From Phellopilus nigrolimitatus (Eukaryota > Basidiomycota > Agaricomycetes > Hymenochaetales > Hymenochaetaceae): DNA of 15,843 bases. This document shows, in pieces, positions 1 through 6,799 of the stretch. The stretch's first letter is position 1. Every line of letters starts with the position of its first letter. A model generated the notes under the pieces. It ran no database searches. It was given only the letters and a program-made list of their open reading frames with translations, and had not been told where the DNA came from. Where the stretch lies: assembly GCA_021029095.1 (NCBI GenBank), contig JAJOHG010000515.1, forward strand, positions 1-15,843, read 5' to 3'. The translations under genes and the position numbers were made by a program.

Positions 1-155
1 AAACCCGTGGAGACCCGTGACCAAACCCGGACTACTGATCCGTATTCACGGATCACCCGTTGACGGGTGATCCGTGGGAAACGGATAGTCACGGGTCCGG
101 GTCGAGAATTTGTGATTTATCAATACCCGCAGGTAGTTCACGGGTTTCAAGGAAA
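1..155. repeat. ACCCGT/ACGGGT-rich repeat, left copy (cut by window edge)
   Basis: The stretch is dense in the words ACCCGT, ACGGGT and GATCCGT on both strands. It contains a perfect inverted repeat with 14-bp arms at 47-60 and 63-76 around a 2-base spacer. Its core, ACGGGTCCGGGTCGAG followed by ATTT, recurs in the same orientation at about 2334-2355, so this and the 2241-2418 repeat belong to one family. The left end lies outside the window, so terminal repeats and a target duplication cannot be tested here. The composition resembles hAT-type MITEs built from short reiterated words, but that assignment is inference. Confidence 0.6.
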
Positions 156-213
156 GAGTAGCAAATGTAAATATGGCGCGTACTGTTGCACGCGGCGGCG
201 GCACTGCGCTGCA

Positions 214-1447
214 CCCGGTATCCCAGAGAGAGTAGAAGCGTCCAGTCCAAGGCGCAATCCAACCATTCATTGTCAGGGTGCCAAAGACCAACACACCCAG
301 AATGCTGAACAGCACGACAGCAACGCGGTTGAGCGATTTAAATTGCTTCGAAGACACGAGCGAGCGCACAAGGTCGGTGAAGGCAACAAGCTGGAGGAGT
401 CCGAAACACCAAGCGCGGCCATATGTTCACTCGTACGGACGGGCTGAAAACCAACAAAGAAAGGCTGCGTATTTGTTTTTTTCTGTATTCGTTCTATTGC
501 GGGAGACGGGAACGGAACGAACGCACCACGACCTTGATCATCATGCTCCCGTTCGCGCCCGCGAAGCCGCTCGCGCCGCACGAGTACGCGAGCTGCGCGA
601 TGATCGTGCTGCGCGGGTTCTGTGAGCGCCGGGCCGAGAGAAGAGAAGCGGGGACATACGTAGTATGTGACGAAGAGCATCGAGACGCCGACGCCGCCAA
701 AGGCCGGGAAGACGGCATTCGCGGGGAACATGATCATGCCGTCTGCGGGTGCGCGCGTCAGGGCTCGCTGCAAAAAAAGAAAGGGGGGAGGGGGGCGCAC
801 GCACAAGAGATGCCATTGAGGACGTTCAGCAGCACGCCGAGCAGCACGGCGGGCACACTGCGCAGCGCAGCGGCTACCAGGGCACGCGCCGCATCGCGCG
901 ACATGAGCGACGCGAGCGGGGCGAGGCCAGGCGCGGCGTCGATACCCGCGCCCGCGCCCGTGCTCTTTGTGCAGGCGGCACCTCCCGAGCCCGGGCGGGA
1001 CCACCAGTGCTGGCGCGTGTGTGCGGGCGTCTGCGGGCGGGCGGGGGCGCGGGACGAAGATCGTGAGGACGCGGATGAGGCGTGCTCGAGGTCAGGTGCG
1101 GCCGCTTGGATACTCGCGAGTGTGCCAACGGCGTACCAAGAGGAGTATGCAACATAGAGACGACTGGAGTAACGGCCCATTAACAGAAGAACCAATGAAT
1201 GCAAGGGAATCATGCTAGTGATGAATGCGTAGCCTCCCCAGGCAGCGACCATGTAGAAGTAGAAAAGAGCGGCAGCTGTGCCAAAGAATGCGCTTCCTAC
1301 TCTAAGAGCTTTAATCTAGAGGTAAAATGTGAACATGAGCAGGAAGATAGCGATCGCTTCGTTATCGTACGAGCCCGCGACGGAACGTGAGATGTAGCCA
1401 GGAGCGATACCAATGAAAATGGCGGCCAGAAGTCCTGCACTCTCGCG
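214..1447 (-). pseudogene. STT3: STT3 oligosaccharyltransferase catalytic subunit, broken internal fragment
   Basis: STT3 transfers the lipid-linked oligosaccharide to Asn-X-Ser/Thr sites in the ER lumen. Two blocks on the minus strand match its multi-membrane middle. Block 1 (about 1447-1106) reads [20 protein letters not shown], then [20 protein letters not shown], then AAWGGYAFITSMIPLHSLVL through TLASIQ. Block 2 (464-214) reads PFFVGFQPVRTSEHMAALGV and ends in GWIAPWTGRFYSLWDTG. The piece is dead: a TAG at 1316-1318 replaces the Trp codon of the usual YLWIKAL, and a one-base loss near 404-407 (GTTTC where GTTTTC is expected) shifts the frame between AALGV and GLLQLVAFTDLVRS. The N-terminus and the whole C-terminal half, including the WWDYG catalytic region, are absent. 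The 640 bp between the blocks belong to another gene. An intact STT3 presumably exists elsewhere because the gene is essential. Confidence 0.9.
527..960 (-). pseudogene. SulP/SLC26-like vacuolar transporter fragment (Vsb1/YGR125W-like), nested in the STT3 fragment
   Basis: On the minus strand three exon-like blocks joined by GT-AG introns read as the first membrane segments of a SulP-type carrier. Exon a ends at 805 with RSVPAVLLGVLLNVLNGIS(Y); an intron covers 743-804. Exon b (742-660) reads GMIMFPANAVFPAFGGVGVS and MLFVTYY; a 40-bp intron covers 620-659. Exon c (619-527) reads STIIAQLAYSCGASGFAGAN followed by GSMMIKVV. The order and the motifs SYGMI.FP, IIAQL.YS and GSMMI.V are as I recall them from the fungal Vsb1/YGR125W group (SulP core with STAS and cyclic-nucleotide-binding domains). 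Only about 100 residues are present, with no STAS domain. The 5' boundary is uncertain: low-complexity Ala/Ser-rich sequence continues to about 1105. Codons are strongly G/C-ending, unlike the flanking STT3 exons, which supports a separate origin. Confidence 0.65.
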
Positions 1448-1536
1448 GCTCGGAATTCGGTGTAGACATAGCTAGATGAGAATGATGAGGAGCGCAGTGC
1501 ACGGTGAGATGAGCTCGATCGGCCACAAACACCTGA

Positions 1537-2192
1537 GCCGTCGCCCTGCTCGACGTCGAGGTCGCGCAGCAGAAGTGGTGCAGGGGCGACAGTGGCCACG
1601 CGGCGCGGCTCCGGGAGAACGTCGTGATCGCGGTCCACCGCCTCGACCTCTCCTCCGTCGAGAGCGTGTTCGCTTTGCACGCCAAATCAAATCAAAGTGT
1701 GTTTTTTTACGGTTTCGGCACTTTCTTCACCCGCGAGCCAAGCGTGCCTGGTGCTCAATTAGTTCTGAAAGATACTCCTATGTTTCGCACCTCGTCTGCA
1801 ACGCCGGCGTCGCGTCCTTCACGGGCTACAACTGGATCCTGTGCGCGAAGCAGCTCTGCACCGAGTTCGTCGCCGCCGTCACGTGCGCTACCTCCTGTGC
1901 CACCCGGGCGTCGTGCGCACGAACATCGCGCTCAAGTCGCTCAACAGCAAGTTTCTCGAGTACCTCATGCAGCTGTGCTTCTTCATCGTGCGTGCCGTCT
2001 CCCTCTTTTGCCTTCCTATGTATTGAACAAACCCCCACGGTGCAGGCGCACTTCCTCGGCTCGCCCACGCACGTCATGACACCGTACAAGGCCGCCGTCT
2101 CGCTCCTGCTGTTCGCTCACGCCAATGCGACACTCGTGGTGTTCGACGTCGAGGCACAGCGCTTCCCCGCGTGGTCCCTCAATACCACCTAA
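1537..2192 (+). pseudogene. Short-chain dehydrogenase/reductase fragment, Erg27 (3-keto-steroid reductase)-like
   Basis: Four blocks on the plus strand resemble fungal Erg27, the sterol 3-ketoreductase of the C4-demethylation complex. Block 1 (about 1537-1690) reads ARLRENVVIAVHRLDLSSVE then SVFALHA. Block 2 (about 1763-1882) reads SERYSYVSHLVCNAGVASFT then GYNWILCAKQLCTEFVAAVT, with the SDR CNAG motif. Block 3 (about 1883-1987) reads VRYLLCHPGVVRTNIALKSL. Block 4 (2046-2192) reads AHFLGSPTHVMTPYKAAVSL and ends at TAA 2190-2192. A good intron separates blocks 3 and 4 (1988-2045); the block 1/2 intron has only a poor donor. Between blocks 2 and 3 there is no intron: the reading frame jumps at about 1882, and the usual central part with the catalytic Ser and the YxxxK motif is missing. 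The N-terminal Rossmann TGxxxGxG region is also absent, a stop at 1534-1536 closing the frame just upstream. SDR membership is firm; Erg27 is the best guess. Confidence 0.7.
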
Positions 2193-2240
2193 CGTCTTTT
2201 CTATTATAATAAATTTGTATTTAATTGTTTTAAAGAGCCA

Positions 2241-2418
2241 CAGGGAGCCGTGAACAACCCGTCGACCTGCTTGACCCGCACCCGCGGGTTTCTGAGGACC
2301 CGCGGATCCGTGTCCCAACGGATCCAGGTCAAGACGGGTCCGGGTCGAGGATTTTTCGTCACGGGTGACCCGCCAACGGGTCCGGTTCAACCCACGGGTG
2401 GACTCGTGGTGAGCCCTA
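2241..2418. repeat. ACCCGT/ACGGGT-rich repeat, right copy; possible MITE
   Basis: This is a second, direct-oriented relative of the repeat at 1-155, sharing the ACGGGTCCGGGTCGAG core and an adjacent inverted pair GGATCCGT...ACGGATCC. Its right end, read on the minus strand, starts TAGGGCTCACCACGAG, a form typical of hAT termini. Its left end starts CAGGGAGCCGTGAAC. The two ends match only loosely and I could not find an 8-bp target duplication around 2241-2418 (left flank AAAGAGCC, right flank GAAGGTTA). It may therefore be one end of a larger element, or a decayed copy. It begins about 50 bp after the end of the reductase fragment. Confidence 0.55.
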
Positions 2419-3627
2419 GAAGGTTAGCAAGTGATGGTAACCTTGTACCTGCTTCTCCGCTGAGCCATGGCTCGGGATTGAATTCTTTTGCATCCGGACC
2501 TCAGATCGCTTCCGAAAGATTGATAACGCGGACTGGCACTGAGACTGAGAAACCACGCGCGACTCTGATGCAATCGACGCGCTCGTCAGAAGCTGTCATC
2601 GCTGGCGCGCTCTTCGCACGCAGCCTGTCGATGGAGGCCATTTGCTACATAAATTCTCTTAGATAAGATTGTACACACCGTTCGTAATGTCACTTTAACT
2701 GACGGGTGAAGTCGAAAAACCTCGCGCATGATGATATCGAGAGTATTTGTTCACATAGAGCAGCTCGAGCGTTTCATTCAAACTCTCTTTCTGGCAACAG
2801 CCCCGCTGGGAAGAGGAATGATGACATGATAAAGGAGAGACAAAAAGTTTACGATTATCAGGGTGCCTTGACATATCGACAAGCGAGCGGTTCGCTATCA
2901 TTCCCATGAAATTTGTGGATGATTTAGAGATCTTAGAGACCAGAATCATTGCATTGTGCCTTCCAAGTTCCAAAAGGAGAGTGGCTGGTCGGAAAAGGTA
3001 AAAGCATATCTTACGTCATTATCGTCTATTTACTTACCAAGCATCAACTACTTCATTTCAGACTGCTCAATGCGTCATCGGACAACCGAATGTCAAGCTA
3101 CGTATCCGATTTTTGTCCCTAATCCGGAGTATCCTGTCGAGAGCTTTTCCTTATTTTCTGTTAGGCCAGACAGATTCAACTCGCTTTTTCCGAAAAAAAT
3201 CCAGGCTTGTTCAGAAATGCTGCCTGCCCGCAACTTTTGGCTATTTATTGGCACCATGACAAGTTACATTTTGATTTATGGCAATCCCTCGATGTGGATC
3301 ATCGCCTTGTTGAACAAGGTGTGCATTTTTGCAAGGGATTGGCACGCTAGATGTAAATTTTCGTCCGTTCGATAACGAAGCATGACAATTAATCGGTTGT
3401 AATCTCAATATGATACATTTTCCGGACTCCGAAAAGGATTCCTTGACATGAAACTGAGATTGCACCAAACTTTTAGTATGTCACCGAAGAGTGGCGCCAG
3501 CGCTGCGTTAACGGCCAAGAAAGTGTTGCACAGTCGAACCTCCCAGGGTAATGTGCTGCGGGCTTAAAATGAACTTCTCGTCATCCAACGTAAGTTCGAT
3601 CCAATCTGACATTCATAAGCATGACTC
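2419..3627. other. No recognisable gene; unexplained stretch
   Basis: About 1.2 kb of mixed, moderately AT-rich sequence. The longest open frame (2956-3375, plus strand, 139 codons) has no family motif that I recognise and no convincing splice partners. No tRNA-like fold or further transposon ends were seen. Confidence 0.4.
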
Positions 3628-3635
3628 GTACTTGC
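3628..3635. repeat. Left target-site duplication of the MITE
   Basis: GTACTTGC, identical to 3949-3956. It directly abuts the left terminal inverted repeat. Confidence 0.88.
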
Positions 3636-3948
3636 TAGTGTTGCCGCAGTTTGGTCCCGAACCGATCCAAACCTGGTTTGAAGCCGAACCAAACCTCCGG
3701 TTCGGTTTCGATTCGGTTCGGTTTGATAAAATAGTAAAACAAACCCGATCGGTTTGGGCCAAATCCTGTTTCAAACCGAATATATTACCATATATGGTAA
3801 TTAAACCGCAGTTTAAACCGAACCAAGCCGAACCAAACCGGGAAACTCGGTTCGGTTTGGCCAAAATTTGCGAACCGAACCGGAGGTTCGGTTTCGGTTT
3901 TCAGCAAAAAGGCTGAAAACCGGACCAAACCAAACCACGGCAACACTA
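3636..3948. mobile_element. Non-autonomous hAT-type MITE, 313 bp, fold-back
   Basis: The element is flanked by a perfect 8-bp direct duplication, GTACTTGC, at 3628-3635 and 3949-3956. Its termini are inverted repeats: TAGTGTTGCCGCAGTTTGGT on the left and TAGTGTTGCCGTGGTTTGGT on the right (minus strand), 18 of 20 identical. An 8-bp duplication and ends of the form TAGNGTTGCC are diagnostic of the hAT superfamily. The interior is made of reiterated GGTTCGG/CCGAACC and GGTTTGG/CCAAACC words. It folds back on itself around an 18-bp perfect palindrome, ATTACCATATATGGTAAT, at 3784-3801, which is the exact midpoint. There is also a local hairpin with 10-bp arms at 3896-3905 and 3912-3921. No transposase frame is present, so movement would need a helper element elsewhere. 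The intact duplication suggests fairly recent insertion. Confidence 0.9.
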
Positions 3949-3956
3949 GTACTTGC
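3949..3956. repeat. Right target-site duplication of the MITE
   Basis: GTACTTGC, identical to 3628-3635. It directly follows the right terminal inverted repeat. Confidence 0.88.
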
Positions 3957-4976
3957 GAGCGGGTGGCCGAGTCGGAATCAATCATTTTGCCGCTGCAATG
4001 ATCCGGTATGAGGAAAGGGGCAGTGGTACGAGATTAAGGAAAGGTATGAGACGAGTGGCTTAGACACGTGCTGAACGCGTGCACATGTACGCCTTCCCTT
4101 CCAAAACTGCGATCCGTTTCTTTGCTCTCAGTGGCTGACAGCAGCTCGTCGGCGCATTAGGAGGAATCGGACGAAATCGACGTATCGGTAATGATGCAGA
4201 AAGCCAATAATAAACAGCAAAAAAGGGAATGGATGAGTTTCGTTCCCTACCGTACGTATCTGTCTTGTCAGTTTTTATCCGAATGTGCAAGCAACAGCCG
4301 AGAGAATGCCATGAACCGCATATGGTTTTCGGACAGTAGGCATACTACCACAGATGCAGCGCTACCGAAACCATAAATCAAGAGAAGCAATCATGACGTA
4401 GTCTCGGTTTGATGATGTTTTTCGGTACTCAAAGCAGCCCAATTTACGGAGCAGCTCACCAGTCCTAAATAACACAGCTCAGCAGATTCAGATGACGCTA
4501 CTGAAATCGTTAAATCTTTCATAAAGGTTTCTAATGCCTGCGCCTGAAAGGGTTGCGAATGTCCTGGAAAACTCGTCGCATGTCATGAGAGCACTGATGA
4601 GCTCCGTTGTGCACTTGTGTAAATCGCTCCCGAGTAAGCTGTGAGTGGCTAAATAACGCGCGTCTTTTGTTTCATATGACCAATGGCTAGCAGGCCTTGG
4701 TTTTGTACTGGCTTTTCAATAAGTCGAAATAAATGTCAGTCAACTAAATGTCTGCTACGGAAGTGAAAAATAAGAAACCAAAGTGCTGATGGTTGGACAT
4801 CAAAAAGGCGTTAAACACGCATGCCCTTAGGTTTCATATGAGAAAAGATTCCAAATTGAAGTGCTTCGGGGATGCAACATGGATAGCTGAGCGAAACGAG
4901 CACAAGGGTACAGCTGAATGACTGAAAAACTCCGTGCAACGTTTGCGATAAAAACGATCGAAGGATTTGCTTACAA
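3957..4976. other. Intergenic stretch without a recognisable gene
   Basis: About 1 kb between the MITE and the stop codon of the 4977-6718 gene. The part nearest 4976 should hold the 3' untranslated region and poly(A) site of that minus-strand gene. Open frames here are short and resemble nothing I know. Confidence 0.4.
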
Positions 4977-6718
4977 TTAGATAAGAGGTAGAGCATATTT
5001 GTGAAGGAGATGAGCAAGTGAATCTGCGGTAAGCACGTCTTTATCAAGTCCATCGGGGAGAGGAAACATGGTCCTCGCGACGCTTGGAGCCGCCTTTCTC
5101 CCGGGCGCGGCTCGGGACGATTTTACGCCTTTATTCGGACGCACTCTTCCTGACGGTACGTCCCAAGGAGTCTTGTGGCTTTTCTTCGACGGTCGTTTAG
5201 ACTGTGAAGTAGGGAGAGAAGTTGTGCAAGAAATCGAACGGGTCGAAACTTGATCCTGATTCGAGGCAGGAGCAACTGTAGGGATACGTTTTATCCCACT
5301 TTGCATATTCATGGATTCAGAGGCGTTCAAAGTGCGTTTACGCTTGCGGGGGACATTGCTATTTGATAGCGACGTCCGTGAAGGCACATTCAACGCGCCC
5401 GTTACTAGTCTGCGCGGTCCGTTCACGTGAGCACGAGCTTGACCAGGAGTAGAACCACTTGATCGATTGGTTTGGCTAAGCTCTGGGGGTGAACCGTGGT
5501 TCATAGGCAGCCCAGGCTCAGATTCAGAATCTATAGTGTGCTTCAAGTAGGTATTTACGGAAAATGATAAGTAAGCATACCGCTATCACTCTCCTCCAAA
5601 AGAGAGTCGAGGTAGATTGCATTGTTGAGCAAAAGCTCTGGTTCGTTCATGTTGGACAAGGAGAAGTTGTTGTTAACTGTCCCACGAGGAAGAGGGAAAA
5701 GCGTCTCTGTTGTGTCTGCGCCAGTTGAACCCTTTATACCTAAACAACAATCAGTCCGTAAGTGAATAATTTCCAGGAGCAGCATAAGTACCTCGATTAC
5801 CGCCTGGGACAAGGTCTTTATTGATATTTTTCTTTAATTTGTGCAAACTTCCAGACATATTATTAGGTTTATCGCGGGAGGGATGGATCTTCTGGAGTCG
5901 GATGTCCGATACTGCTTCCCAACCGAGGACTCTTCCGTGCATTTGTTCGATGCGAATGGTCCCTTCCAAAAGCATCTTTGACAGAGCAAAGACAGTAGCC
6001 ACCGGCAAATTTACAATTCGGTATGTACCGGTGAAGGGGAGTCCATTGGGCCAACCGAGTAGTCGCTGACCACGTCTAGCAACCCACAGCTCCGTAGCCT
6101 AACAAACATGGGTCGGTCGAAGATGAGATACAAGAACCCGGTGCTAGTAAGGGAAACTTAAGATCTCTTACCTTAAGAAAATGCTTTGGGAGTTTCCTGG
6201 TGTAAGGTTGTCCGTCTACTTGAACTATGTTATTCTGAGTCAAAAGCTTGATCAAGGCCTGAGAGAGAAATATGCGAGCAGCCCGTTTCTCATCTCTGCC
6301 ATTCCTTTTCACATGACGAAGGTGCTTGTGAAAATACTGGCGATTCTCTTCGCAGACCTTCTTGTCACTGCACTAATCATGCGGACTATCAGCAGCCCGG
6401 TCGAGCATGGTACATATAGTAAATAATATATTACGTACCATTGCGATCATTCTGGTGTTTTCCTCTGTCCAATGATCCCTCGCCGAGACATGAGGCATAT
6501 CTTCAGGGACTGCAACGGCCGATTCCGACTTGCATAAAAACGGGAAGACCTGGAAAAAGAGTCAAGGACGTGAACAGAGGGAAGTCCGACGCGTCGACGC
6601 GTCGCAAAGCACCGTGGGAGTCAATTACATCAGTGAAATAGGTTGATTTGTCACGCCCTTTACTCACGAACTGCTCTCGAAGTCGACCTTCATTCTCTTT
6701 CTCCATTCTCTTGCTCAT
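4977..6718 (-). CDS. Uncharacterised nuclear-type protein, 460 aa, 6 exons
   Basis: I do not recognise the family, but the gene model is clean. Exons on the minus strand are 6718-6668, 6549-6439, 6372-6172, 6098-5792, 5739-5581 and 5530-4977 (stop TAA 4977-4979). Every intron is GT-AG (118, 66, 73, 52 and 50 bp) and all phases agree. Residues 1-225 look folded: a charged N-terminus (MSKRMEKENEGRLREQF), an aromatic/basic block with HWTEENTRMIAM and ENRQYFHKHLRHVKRNGRDE, a helical stretch RAARIFLSQALIKLLTQNNI, then GWPNGLPFTGTYRIVNLPVA followed by a helix and HGRVLGWEAVSDIRL. Residues 226-460 are rich in Ser, Pro and basic residues and probably disordered, with the nuclear-localisation-like cluster VPRKRKR. 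The extreme C-terminus (DVLTADSLAHLLHKYALPLI) again looks helical. The gene is divergent from PRP6, so the two may share control. Nuclear location is inferred; no function is claimed. The first intron is the least certain because it is longer than the rest. Confidence 0.75.
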
Positions 6719-6799
6719 TGCGTTCGCTAAGGAGGCTTTGGCCTTGAAGACTCATCTACTCGTGCTTCTCAATTGCCTTCATCTGTTATAACGTTCAGC
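6719..6799. promoter_or_regulatory. Compact divergent intergenic region between the 460-aa gene and PRP6
   Basis: Only 81 bp separate the two start codons (minus-strand ATG at 6718, plus-strand ATG at 6800), so the 5' untranslated regions and core promoters must share or overlap this space. No clear TATA box is present. Whether transcripts start within it or inside the opposing gene cannot be told from sequence. Confidence 0.5.

Noticed and set aside
273..1004. 243-codon minus-strand frame running across the STT3 and transporter fragments
   Set aside because: It is a chance frame that crosses introns and the junction of two gene fragments; the real homology changes frame several times beneath it.
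1..2418. A CRISPR-like or satellite array suggested by the reiterated ACCCGT words
   Set aside because: The words are irregularly spaced, occur on both strands, and have no constant-length spacers; the genome is also eukaryotic.
2956..3375. 139-codon plus-strand open frame
   Set aside because: No recognised motif, coding-like composition or splice partners, and it lies in a stretch with several comparable chance frames on both strands.
3956..4030. tRNA-like start (GCGGGTGGCCGAGT) resembling a Leu/Ser tRNA 5' end
   Set aside because: No matching anticodon stem, TTCGAATCC-type T arm or acceptor partner follows within tRNA distance; the match is limited to the first 14 bases or so.
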